In this document: positions 50,836 to 62,330 of the stretch, piece after piece | Numbering within the stretch: the first letter of the stretch is position 1 | Layout: every line of letters starts with the position of its first letter | NCBI GenBank assembly: GCA_013398055.1 | Contig: VZRS01015011.1 | Coordinates: 1 to 64,000, forward strand | Direction of reading: 5' to 3' | Source of the DNA: Ifrita kowaldi | Lineage: Eukaryota; Chordata; Aves; Passeriformes; Cinclosomatidae | Length of the DNA stretch: 64,000 nt | The notes under the pieces: generated by a model | The model's database searches: none | What the model was told of the DNA's origin: nothing | What the model saw: the letters and a program-made list of their open reading frames with translations, nothing else | Position numbers and translations under genes: made by a program

Positions 50836-51585
50836 AAATGCCAGATTCTGCACCTGGGATGGGGCAACCCTGGATGTATGGACAGACTGGACAACAAGAA
50901 GCTGGAGAGCAGCACCACGGAAAGAGACCTGAGGGTCCTGTCCATGGCAAGTTGAACATGAGTCAGCAGTGCCCTGGCAGCCAGGAGGGCCAACCCTGTC
51001 CTGGGGGGCATCAGACACAGCATCGCCAGCTGGGCAAGAGAGGGGATTGTCCCGCTCTGCTCTGCACTGGGGCGGCCTCACCTCCAGTGCTGGGGGCAGT
51101 TTTGGGTGCCACAATATAAAAATTACATTGAGTTCTTAGAGAGCATCCAAAGTAGGGCAATTAAGATGGTGAAGGGCCATAATGAGGAGCGTCTGAGAGC
51201 ACCTGGTCTGTTCAGCCTGGAGAAGAGGAGACTGAGGGGAGACCTCATTGCAGTTACAACTTCCTCATGAGGTGAAGAGGAGGGGCAGGCACTGATCTCT
51301 TCTCTGTGCTACCAGTGACAGAACCTGAGGGAACAGCATGAAGCTGAGTCAGGGGAGATTTAAGTTGAGCATTAGGAAAAGGTTCTTTACCCAGAGGGTG
51401 GTTGGGCACTGGAACAGGCCCACCAGGGAAGGGCTCACAGCACCAAGCCTGACAGTGTTCAAGAAGCATTTGGACAATGCTCTCAGACACAGGGTGTGGC
51501 TCTTGGGGATGTCCTGTGCAGGGCCACGAGACAAACGCAACAATCCTTGTGGGTCCCTTCCAATCCAAGATATTCTATGACTCTA
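50836..51585 (+). mobile_element. CR1 LINE fragment, ORF2 C-terminal half to 3' end
   Basis: A 750-bp piece with the typical order: ATTCTGCACCTGGGATGGG, GTTGAACATGAGTCAGCAGT, a 'GGGGATTGTCCCGCTCTGCT' block, CTCCAGTGCTGGGGGCAG, GTTCAGCCTGGAGAAGAGG, 'GAGGGGAGACCTCATTGCAG', 'TTCTTTACCCAGAGGGTGGT', GGGCACTGGAACAGGCCCAC, 'GGGTCCCTTCCAATCCAAGA' and a terminal ATTCTATGACTCT. The C-terminal domain is partly open in frame 51338-51580 (RFKLSIRKRFFTQRVVGHWN). Other parts are frame-broken. 5'-truncated and not functional. Confidence 0.94.
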
Positions 51586-54500
51586 ATAGAGATTCTCAGC
51601 CTGGTGACAGAAAGTGAAGCTAAAACCCATTGCTCTGACTGATGCTGAGGTTCAAGATCTAGGGCAGAATGCTATTAATTTATCTAAAAAATGAATAGCA
51701 GGCTCCAGATAAACCAAGAATGAATACTAATACTTTTATTGTTTTCAGGGAAGAACTGGCACAAAGATTTTCAAAAACCAATTTTTATGCAGCAAGCTGT
51801 TTTTATTAGGGTATGATGGAAGAGTTCACTGAAAAGATGTGGAATTACAGTGAGGAACATTTTAACCTATAACCTTTTCTTGACATTCTGTTTGCTCTTA
51901 ATCACCTGTACTTCATTTAATGTCAGAACTATGTTTTGTTAAATATCATCCTGCTTATTCTATGGGGGAAGGGGGAAAGAGAATGTACACTCTGAAGTGA
52001 ACTGAAACAGACACACTGGCATTTGCACAGAATGTCAGATGTTGGGAGAAATCAAACACTACATTTCATCTTTAGCTGTCAGTCTGGTGCTAGTACTGTT
52101 GCTGCTGCAAAGATGTTTCTAGGAAGTCTACAATTCAAAAGGAAGTGGAAGGGTGAAACCATCTTAAAATATGGGAAGACTGTGTGATAATCAGTCTAAA
52201 TGGTCTTGCCTCTGATTTTAGCATGGCATTAGAAGTCATAGCACAGACATTAACTGTCCCAAGCATGATTCTGCTGGTGCAGAGTGCTGGGCAACAAAGA
52301 AATCAGCTGCTGCTTAGCCCACATCCGTGCACAATAGCTGCTGATGGAGATTCTCTTGGCAGAAGATGTTTATCTTCATGTTTGTTGTACTCGAGCATTA
52401 GTCAGATCGTCAAAGTGACTGGCTACATTTAAGCTGCAGTGATAGAGGAGGTTTGTGTTCAGCCACTGAGACAGAATAGTAAATGAGCAAAAGAAGGGAA
52501 ACATGGAACTGGCTTGCACAGATTACCACGGCACACGTAGCCTGTCAGACACGGGATGATTTGCCTTATTAAGTATTCATTAAAGTATGTGGGGGGACTT
52601 GGTGGAAGGAAACAGAGTCTGACAGACAATCTGCACACACTACCTGAAAAAAATGCCACCTAAATCCTCAGTAGAACAGAGAATTTGGAATCAAAAATTG
52701 TTGCTTATATGTAATTTCTTGTATTAGTGATCCCAATACCTGGGATCCACATCCATTTATACGTTTACAGAATGAAAAGTGATACAGTACTTTTGTATGC
52801 TGTAAACATTTGCGTACAAATTAAATCAGTGGAAGATAATGGGGCAATCCAAAAGGTATCTCTATTTTCTTTCTTTTCTTATTTAATCCCAAGTGTATAT
52901 ACAGAAAATATCTCATATGTTTGAAGCTGCCAATTAAGTTACTCTAAATTCATGTAGTTAAAGGGTTTTTTTATTCTTCTTTCAATAATTTGGAGGTTAA
53001 AAAATGGCTGCCAAGGAAAGCTTTTAAAGCTAGTATTTATATTAATACAAGTTAGTATAATATCTTAACTGCTACTGACACAGATGACCAGAGGCAAGGA
53101 AGCCAACTTCTTTCTATTCATCCAATATTGAAATTTGAATATTCAATATTGATACTTGACTGCCTTTCACAAGGAACCACTGTTCTTCCTTGAGGCTTCC
53201 AGCAGCTTTGCCTCAGTTCTATACCAGACATCCCAGCTCTAGTTCCCAGCTCCTCAGGGAATTACAGCTTAATATAAATGAGCTGAAAAGCTTACAAGAA
53301 AACTTCAGATAAGTAACACTGTTTCTCTTGCAGACCCCTACAGCTATTAATCCATATGGTTGCTTGCTCCATAATCAGCCATGCATGCACTAAAATTACT
53401 GCTGAAACTGTTTTCAGTGCCTCAGCAATTTTTTACAATAAAGTTTGCTGTTCAGTTCCATAAATAGCTAGTTGACCAGATACTTGCATTTCCTGTGCAA
53501 TAACATGAAGGATTCATTCTAATAAACAATCACACACACCCCAAAATTTTTATCTATATACACAAAACTAATATTCAGTAATTTAACTATAAGACTTGGA
53601 AGAGTTGCAGAAAGAGATATCCTACCATAAGAGCGCTTAATTGTATCTTCAAAACATTTAAGATACCATCTGTCTCCTACAGAAATTGGTTTTTTTATGG
53701 TTTCCTCTATTTTTCCCAACCTTTAAGTTGGTAGACAGGGGGAGCAGGGGCTGGAATGGCTTTTTTGATTAATTTTATACCAGAATGTCTTAGGGCATGC
53801 CCTGATCTATTGAGTTCCTTCCTTTTATGATTTTAACTTTGCTCTTGCAAATCATTCCCACACTTTCCACCAGTAGAACAGTAACCTTTAGCTTTTATAG
53901 AGTAATGCTGTACAGAATCAAAGTACAGGCAGCAGTCAAACACGGCACTGACATTTAGGAAGCAGATGACGCCACTGGGGAGCAAAGGGCCTCACAGCAA
54001 GAGTAATGCTGCTGAAGTATCTCTGGAAAGTTAGCTTCCAGCCACTTTAAACTAAATGGGTAATCCTGCCCAGGGGCACGGTTGCCTGGACTGTGGTTAC
54101 AGCAGATCTGTGTTAAACTATCATCACCCTGGCTGTCTCTCCATGACACTGGTGGTTGCTGCTCCATCATATCAGTTTCATCATTCTCTTGACAGAAGGC
54201 TCTGTTATGGTTTGGTTTTTTTCTTAAAATCAGTTTATTTCAGAGAAATGAAACTGAGAACTGGTAGACAAAGGTTAAAGACAGGAAAACTAAAAATATT
54301 GAAAGGATATTATCTCCAGTGTAGAGCAGGGAAAAACAGGAGGACATGGGGAAATGAAAGAAACTGAACAGAAATTACTTTGTCTGTCTTAGGCAGAATA
54401 ATCCATGTAACCAAAGAACTAAATCTCTTCCATGAAATTGTACTTAATATTCCTCACATTTCAGGGAAACTATTGTGTAATACCTAGTGTCTTATATTTC

Positions 54501-55345
54501 CCTAAAAGAAATTATTTTTAAATGTCAGTGTTTTCACAATGTATCGAGATATAAACATTATAGTGTTATTGACTATGGCTCATGTCTGAGTCATTAAAGA
54601 ACTACAGCACTATTACTGACAAACAATTTCCTGTGAAAATACACCCTTCTTCTACCAGTGGAAGGAACATGCCTGTCTCTGTATCATAAGCTGTATCTTT
54701 ACATGCCAGTGGCTTTTACAACAGCAAGAAAATAAGTCCTTAGTGAGAAGACCAAAGTTAAACATTTAGTTGTCTCCTAAACTACCACTATAAATTTTAC
54801 AATGGTATGGCACAAGAGCCCAAAAATGAAAGAAACAAATAAAAACCCCAGCCCTCTACTCATGTCAAAATATGTGCGAAGGGCATCTACACAAATTCTC
54901 TGGTATTGGAGAGCCACCTCTGGTATTCCACCACTTTGAAATACAGGACACTATGCCCAGTTTTATATTTACTTTAAGCAGAGAGACAAAGGCTTTTATG
55001 TACAACCTTCCTTGGGAGCCTCTAAAATAAAGTTTGAGTAAAGATGACCAGTCTATCATTTAGTCCTGGGCAATTAAAGAGTTCTGTTCATTCAAAAGCT
55101 CAGTAGTTAGGAAGCAGTCTTGCAATATTTATATTATTGCAAGGCTGCTAGTCAAGTGGAAAAAAAAGAGTTAAAAACAGGTCTGGTAGAATAATAAATC
55201 ATTGCTTGTCAGTAGAGGAACAAAAATTGAGAATATCTATGCATCTTTAAGAAACACCTTTTTATTATATGCAAGTTTCTGCATGAATGTACATGTGAAG
55301 GAAAACCAGGATGATTTCCAACTGCATTTACAAATCAGTTGTCTA

Positions 55346-55353
55346 CCCTTTTC

Positions 55354-55384
<31 letters not shown>

Positions 55385-55470
55385 CTTTTCTTTCTCTTTT
55401 CTCTTTTCTTTTCTTTTCTTTTCTTTCTCTTTTCTCTTTTCCTTTCTTTTCTTTTTTTTCCTTTCTTTTC
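55346..55470 (+). repeat. TTTTC pentanucleotide repeat, polypyrimidine tract
   Basis: About 125 bases of pure C/T, mainly TTTTC units. A variant block TTTCTCTTTTCTCTTTTC occurs at 55391-55408 and again at 55424-55441, a 33-bp higher-order period. The strand asymmetry and near-mirror symmetry are features of triplex-forming (H-DNA) tracts. Confidence 0.95.
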
Positions 55471-57570
55471 GAGACTTTGGTAGAAGGTGACAAAAGAGCG
55501 AACACTGCATAAGGAGATTCACCTAACAAGCAGATGTGTGTGAATTTACTTCAAAGATCACAGAATTTCACAGAAAATTCTCCCTGGCAAAACATTTTTT
55601 GACATCAAGTATACCAAATGAAGTAATTTCCAATCACATACATGCAGAAAGCTTTTGAGTTCTGCAGATTACTAGAATTGTTAGAAACTAGGTAAATTTT
55701 TGAGAAAAAAGTCTTTTCAAGTGAGCCCTTCTAGGTACATAGTGATATGTTATTATCCATTCACATTGTACTTTTCTGGAGTTTCTATGAAATTCTTGAG
55801 AAACTAAAATCTCAAATGAGTCAAGCATCTTTTTACTGTTTATGTATTAGACAGTCCTTTCACATACCATTTTCAGGCTTACCTCAAAGCTTTCACTCAC
55901 ACACAGCAAGCTTCTCCCTACACATGCAAAGTCACCTTCCTAGAAGTCACATACAAAAAGTCACAGACTGCATCCAACTCAGAAGACAGAAAGTCTTCAC
56001 CTATCCTGTAAAAAACACCCTATTATAAAATTTATAGTGGTAGTTTAGGAGATAACTAAATCCCATTAGAATACACCTTAGAAGTTACCTTTCAGCATCC
56101 TAAAAGGAACATCCACAGACACGGAGAATTTTCTGGAGTCAACTAATGCCTTTTGATGTAACTTCCAGGTGCATAGTTAGTGCATGGAAATAGTGCAGCT
56201 CTTCGTTTGCAAAGTTCTTCAAAAACTGTTCATCATCATCCAGTTCTCCTAACTATTCCATCTACTGCCTCACCAACACTCCATAAAGTAAGTGCAAGCT
56301 TATCCCTCTGAATTGAGAGGATCAGAGTATTGTCTCTAGTTTTTTTGCTTGCCATCTTGTCTTGACTCCTTGCCTTGTGAAAGAAGGCTCCCACGTTTCA
56401 AGTGGATGAATCATTCATGTAACAGCAAGTTGAAATTTTTATTCACTGTTTCCCATCCAGAGTCACCAAAGTCAGAGCAATACACATGTATAGCCTACAC
56501 AGGGCATGATTTCTCAAGGACAATGAGTTCTTAAACCTCTGCATGAAACAGATTCAATAATATAGCAAATTACATCATATTAAATAGAAAAAAAAACCAA
56601 AATGAAAACCATTAAATTCCTTTGAAGATATTCTGATCATTTTTGTAGAAAGTAAGGAAAGGAGTATTACTGCAGAAGATATGACAGCTGTGTTTGTGGC
56701 TTGTGAAACGTGAAAAGTGACATTCAGCCTTCCCTAGATGTTGATAGATTAAAAAGCAGCATTTCACATCAAAATGGTTAATTTCAGTGACCTTTCCACA
56801 TTTAGAAAGAAAGATGAAAAGGCCAACATGAATTACTCTTGTGGGCAACTGACAAAATCAGGGTGCTCATTTTATCAAACTTCAGTAGCTTTCTTAACAG
56901 GCAAACCCCTCAGAAAGGACATGAAATTCAGGACATTTGCTGCAATTTCAGGAATGAAATGACAGCAGCTGTGCACAGAATATCTGTTTCTGTACCTTAT
57001 TAAGGTCCAAATCTAAAGCTGACACAGTGCAGTAAGCTCTTGACAAGAGATGAAATTGCAAGGTTGTACCAGCCAAGGAGCCATGTCTGTTTGCTTCATT
57101 TTTCCAGAGATGACTGCTGTCATGAGTAGATCACTTTGTTCTCCTATCATACTGAGTGGCAGTGGGATGCCTGGTTCCATTTATGGAAGATGTTCTCACT
57201 GGGAACACCAGCAAGTCAAGCTGAGAAAATATTAGCTGGTACAAAGATTACAAAGAAGTCTGGGAAAAAATGCTTTTGTATTGCCATTATACTTTTAATA
57301 GCTACCCTATCAGCCACAGAGAAAATTCCAGGTTATTGCTGTATTGCACTGTGTAACAAGAAAAGTTTGTTACTTGAATACACCATTGGAAAAAAATTAA
57401 ATAGAACGCAAACTGATTTTGTATCCTACTCCTTCACTAAAAAAAAACCAAAAAACCACACTTGCACATCTCAGTCCTGAAATCATCTTAGCAATTACCA
57501 AGCATAGTGTAAATGCAGAACTATCAACAAAGCAAGGAAAAGCCTAAGGCTGGAAAAGAGTTTGTGACAC

Positions 57571-57602
57571 ACACACACACTCACATACACATATATATGT
57601 AA
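57571..57602. repeat. CA-type microsatellite with TA tail
   Basis: Short CA run with interruptions (ACACACACACTCACATACAC) passing into ATATATATG. Confidence 0.8.
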
Positions 57603-57838
57603 ATAAGCACACCGTTAACTTTGCCTTGGCTAATGTAAAAACAACCTGTGTCATTAATGAATGACACAGAGTACAAGAAGTACTATGAATGAGAGATTCG
57701 GCACCATTAGTAAATCAGCTCTCAACATCAGAGAGGGCTTGTCCTGTACAAATTTCAGCAGTCATTGTAACTGAACTGTACAAGTCCATACATTCCCCCA
57801 GTTCAGGTTCAATTACTATGACTAAGCTCCCCAGGAAA

Positions 57839-57886
57839 GACGACCATGTCTGTAAAAGCAAAGACAACCGTGTCTGTAAAAGCAAT
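57839..57886. repeat. 24-bp tandem duplication, two copies
   Basis: Copy one is 57839-57862 and copy two 57863-57886. Both carry the core GTCTGTAAAAGCAA and they differ at three positions. The period is a multiple of three, so it stays in frame in the plus frame 57689-57973, but that frame has no other coding evidence. Confidence 0.88.
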
Positions 57887-58301
57887 GTGCAAACAATGTA
57901 CAGTAGAAACCCAGGAGTCATTCAGGAAAAAGAAAAAGATATCTCCTACTGTTCAAGAGAAAAGTATCAATAGTGAGAGAACAAAAAGAAGTGCATAACA
58001 GTTTCTCTGACACAAAATTACTTTTATGAACATGCCCGTAGTGAACTTCTATGTGAACATTTTTTCTAAGCATTTGTTTGAAACTGTAATCAAAAAATCT
58101 ATTTTCTGCACTCTCCTATACAATTCTTTAGGAAATCTCACAGGAACAATGCCAAAGTTTAGTTTGCATGTCATTTGCATGTCATGGTTCCCATAGTCCA
58201 AGCATCTTCCCATTTCTTTTTTTTTATTTGCCATTGCCAGCAAAACAAGCATTAGCATCACTGTGAAAACCTGTTTTAAAATAATAGCTAGTTGATACTT
58301 C

Positions 58302-58366
58302 TTCCTTCCTTCCTTCCTTCCTTCCTTCCTTCCTTCCTTCCTTCCTTCCTTCCTTCCTTCCTTCTT
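58302..58366 (+). repeat. CTTC tetranucleotide microsatellite
   Basis: About sixteen near-perfect TTCC/CTTC units followed by a T-rich end. Likely polymorphic in length. Confidence 0.95.
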
Positions 58367-59769
58367 TTTTTTCTTTTTTCTCAGAAATGAAGATTTCAGT
58401 CATTGAAATCTGATCTCTGCTGCTCTTCTCTCAAGTTAACATGGACCAACTGCCGTCTGGCTGCTTATTGTGATAGAGCCAAAGATGTTTTTAAAAATGC
58501 AGCATACTTCGTCTGTGGAAATACATGGGAAAAATAGAACAACACTTGACATTTACTTTCCCTCCATGGATCCATTCTACTGATCAGACAAATAATTATT
58601 CCAGCGAAATTACTGCAAGCAAGCATAAAACTGTTCTACTAGCCATTCAAACTCCCTGTGACTGCTAACATGTTTAATTAGGTCATTTTGATCACAGATG
58701 AAAAATGTAGTCATTTTGTTGAGATTGCATATAGCTCAGAAAAGTGCTTGTACCCTGCACGTTCTGTATAAGTGTTATGTCACTGGAAGGAATATAACCA
58801 GCACCACCATTAGGCTTCTGAAGTGAGGCATTTTCGGAAACACTTCAACATAAGGAGAAAAATAAAGGTCAAAATGGTTAATACAGATAATTTTAAAAAA
58901 TAAAAGGACGGAGGTAGATTAAATACTCGAAGATATAATGTGCAGAGAATTTATCATGTAAAACCTCATTAAAGCTATAATCAATAACTGAACTCAGTTT
59001 TAAAACATTCTGATAACTTCTGTTATGTGTGCTGAATGTACCCATGCCTCTGGGATGCCTCCTCAAATTATGTCATCTGTAATTTATGGATTCTACAGGT
59101 GTTTTAGATTTCCTAGCTATGTTTTTGCACAGCCTTCCTCCCTGTGTACAGTTACCCGCACAACTGAAATACTGCAGTTCCACTATACTTCCCTGGCTAA
59201 CTACACAGACAAATAGAAGATATGTGACTTTTCTCCTATCATTCAAGTCCTTTCAGAGTCACTGCCATAGCAGTCCTCAGCATTTTGCAAAGTCATATCT
59301 TTCCTTTTTTTGTGGACAGTAGTTGCAGTTTCACATTAGGACCTGGAGATAACAAAAGAAGGCATGTGGTGTATCATTGAAATAATAGAAAAAACAGTTC
59401 CACCTTTGAGATAATCCATCTTTTACCGTAGGTTGTATTTAATGGGGTTATATATTGTTTTTAAAGAAGAACTTAGTATGAACAAGACACAATATATGAG
59501 CATATGTTGGAAACACTCTTCCAATTCCCTCACTAAGCAAACATATTCCAAACCAGACAAAACTGCTATGGAAGAAAATTAATGTGCTACAATGCAATTT
59601 TCTGAAGAGACTGATTTCAGCAACGTGCAAGAAAGCCCTAGAGCAACAGTAATTCTGGGGTTAAGGTCAGGATGGAAGACTAGGAAGCATATTCACCATT
59701 AAGCAAGATCTGGTTATGATGCAAGGAATTGCAGTCATACCTTAAACCCACTCCCAAACCCATGAAGGA

Positions 59770-59945
59770 CGTCTGCAGTTTTGGGTACATCAATATAAGG
59801 AGGATATCAAAGTATTAGAGTGTGTCCAGGGCGGTAGAGAAAAGGTGGAGAAAAGTCTCAGGCACAAGACTTATGAGAAGTGTCTGAGGTCTCTTGGCTT
59901 GCTCAGCCAAGAGAGGAGAAGGCTGGCAGCACCCTCATACAGTGA
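59770..59945 (+). mobile_element. CR1 LINE internal fragment
   Basis: Matches the CR1 ORF2 C-terminal region: CAGTTTTGGGTACATCAATA, 'AAGTATTAGAGTGTGTCCAG', GGTGGAGAAAAGTCTC, CTTATGAGAAGTGTCTGAGG and CTCAGCCAAGAGAGGAGAAG. It is truncated at both ends and does not reach the 3' terminus. Confidence 0.82.
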
Positions 59946-62247
59946 CACTATACTCTTTCCTGTGTGTGTGTCTGTGTGAACACTAGCTAATGTCCAGTTG
60001 GACAGCAGAGAAGGGTGATAGGTTTGAGTAGCATCAAAGTGCCTTCAAAAGCTGGATCATGGGTCTGAGAGGTTTGAGCGTCTAGGGGACAACAACTCCA
60101 GGACACCTGGGTGTAGATGCCAGCCACTGGGTCAACTGTGTCCAACACCAGCTACCTGACAGAGCCATCATGTGTATGTTTGTGCCTGTTGCAGCTAGCA
60201 AACTCCAATATCGCTCAGCTGGAACTGAAAAGCAGAAAAAAGTCATCTAACATCAATGCATGTTTATGTGAGTCCTGTGTTCATGAGGGTGCAGATAAAA
60301 GCACTGTTCTGTCTCTGTTTCAGTCTGTGTGCCTGGTCATAGGTGCAGTTTATAGTGGGGGGGGAATGTGTGTTTGCACCTGCTGGGGAATATGTGCTCA
60401 GCCTCACTACAACCTGAAGAGACAGAACTGCAGCAGCCTCACTGATACAGGAGAAATTCCCTAAGCCCAGACCCCTGCGGGCATAGTTACCTCTAACAGA
60501 ATCTAAGACAGATGAGAAAAAAGGCAGAATATAGAGATGAATGGAGTCATGATTAAATATATTCTATAGAACAGCTAGAACAGTTCTGTGACAACATTGC
60601 TAAAATTTGGAAGTGCATAGTGCAGCCAAGCAGCTTCATCTTGCATAACAGTGGCAGTGAAAAAATCCTCATTTACCCAAAACAGCTGCATAACAATGTC
60701 ATTCGCTTCTTCCTTACAGGATATTAGCAACTTGCAGCTTGAAAAACTTCTGAAATGTGGTTTGGAGCTGGAGTCAGAGAGAGATTGGGCTGGGTGTGTG
60801 CACCAGGAGCCATCCTGAGGCATATATTAACATGTAGAAAATCAATGTTCAAGTACTTGGGCAAATATGTAGAATGAAAACCAGTCTGTTTCTAAATACA
60901 TGGGTTTCTTACAGTCACTTTAAAATGTGTGTATGTTTCATTTCATTTAATCCTTTCTACTGTATTCAGGAATATGAATATAGAATACTTTTTCTAAAAC
61001 CTCGGAATGTTGATTGAGGAATATATTATAAACTGGTATTGAATATTAAGTATGGAGTGTAGATTTGCCACATTTAACCATTTTTAACAGTGTGAGAAGT
61101 AAATTGACTGCCTAAGTATAGTGTTCTAGAGTGAAAATTTTAGGTCTTAAAAATCTGTTTTGAGCAAAACAGCTCATTCATAATGACTTAAATATTTCTT
61201 GCTATATAGAAAAGTTGATGTTAGCTGAAAAAAGAGGTAAAAGCAGATGGAAGCATTTCTATGTCTTATTTCTTAGGCATGAGTAATGTATGAGACAGCT
61301 GAAGTAAACATTTTGATGGATTTTCCTTTTGTACTGTTACTGTGTCTTGTCATTTTTGATATTAACCTAAGTCTACTACACAAAAAGTGAAGGCAGCAAC
61401 AAGGACTTTTTTGTACCTCTGCACCCTGTGAGGACCCCCTCCCTTCAGGCTGAGTTGAAGAGACATTATTTAGCATTAATGCATCTTTATAGGACAGTAT
61501 TTATAAAGTAAACCTACTGGTGCTTAATCAAACAAAGCAGCTGAAGCTGAGGCCTGGAAACCCACACTTACAGGCATTAAGGGGACTTACTCTAGACTCA
61601 CGCTAGTCTGGTCTGCAGTCCAAATTGGACTGCATCTTCTAGTTCAGCCCCATCAGAAAGAAATGCTGCTCCACAGTGTGAACCAAAGCACAGAGAGTGG
61701 GGACAATCAAAAGATTTGTTTCAACTGCACAGCTGTGAACTGATCTAAAATGATAAAGTAAACACGATCTGCCTTGAAATGCTTCATCTAATGTCAATGC
61801 CCCATTAAGATTTTTTTCTCTATGCTGTGGGACAGCCAGCCTGTTTTTCACTGAACTGATAACATTTCCAGCCCTGTCCTAAACTGTCATAGCTTCCAGT
61901 TGTCATTTAGATGGGATTCATTTTAGCTACTTTTAGTTGAGTGAGATTAATTTCCTAACATCAGTCATCCAGACTCCCCTGTCTGCTGGAGAGAAACACA
62001 CCTCCAAATGGAGATTAATTTTCAGGTGGAATGAATCACTTTGAAAGTTCTGCTTTCGCCACAGGATAGAGTGGGATCCTAAAGCTGAAGCCTTCTAAAT
62101 TTAGAAGGGTAGGTCATGGTGGAAACATTTTCACAATAAGTCATCAGAGCTCATTTGGAAATCCTTCCCTATTATAATGGCTTAATATTAACTTGCAAGG
62201 TAATCTTTGTCTTTTTCTTAAATTAATTTGGATTAGTTATTAATTAG
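59946..62247. other. Gene-free stretch
   Basis: No recognisable gene or transposon. The 115-codon plus frame 60117-60464 is cysteine-rich and isolated and shows no domain I know. A short GT-type run lies at 59962-59979. Confidence 0.5.
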
Positions 62248-62330
62248 AATCACAAATTCATAGAATAGAAGAAGGTGGAAGGGACACATGCAGATCTCTT
62301 TTCCCATGCCAGTTCATCCCAACCTACCTG
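62248..62330 (-). mobile_element. Probable CR1 LINE 3' terminus, minus strand
   Basis: The plus strand reads GAATCACAAATTCATAGAAT then GAAGGTGGAAGGGACACATG, the complement of a CR1 end (a fragment equivalent to 'GTCCCTTCCACC' followed by ATTCTATGAATTTGTGATTC). Only the last 50-80 bases are recognisable; the sequence to the right no longer follows CR1 clearly. Confidence 0.65.

Larger units (their letters stand above)
51586..59769. other. Gene-free stretch with several simple repeats
   Basis: About 8.2 kb without a recognisable gene or transposon. Simple repeats at 55346-55470, 57571-57602 and 58302-58366 and a 24-bp duplication at 57839-57886 are listed separately. The lysine/glutamate-rich (minus) and phenylalanine/leucine/serine-rich (plus) frames at 55202-55529 are only translations of the pyrimidine repeat. 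Confidence 0.5.

Noticed and set aside
55335..55529. Lysine/arginine/glutamate-rich minus-strand frame resembling a charged protein
   Set aside because: Direct translation of the TTTTC microsatellite.
60117..60464. 115-codon cysteine-rich plus-strand frame
   Set aside because: Isolated, no signal-peptide pattern or regular cysteine spacing, no splice context. Consistent with chance.
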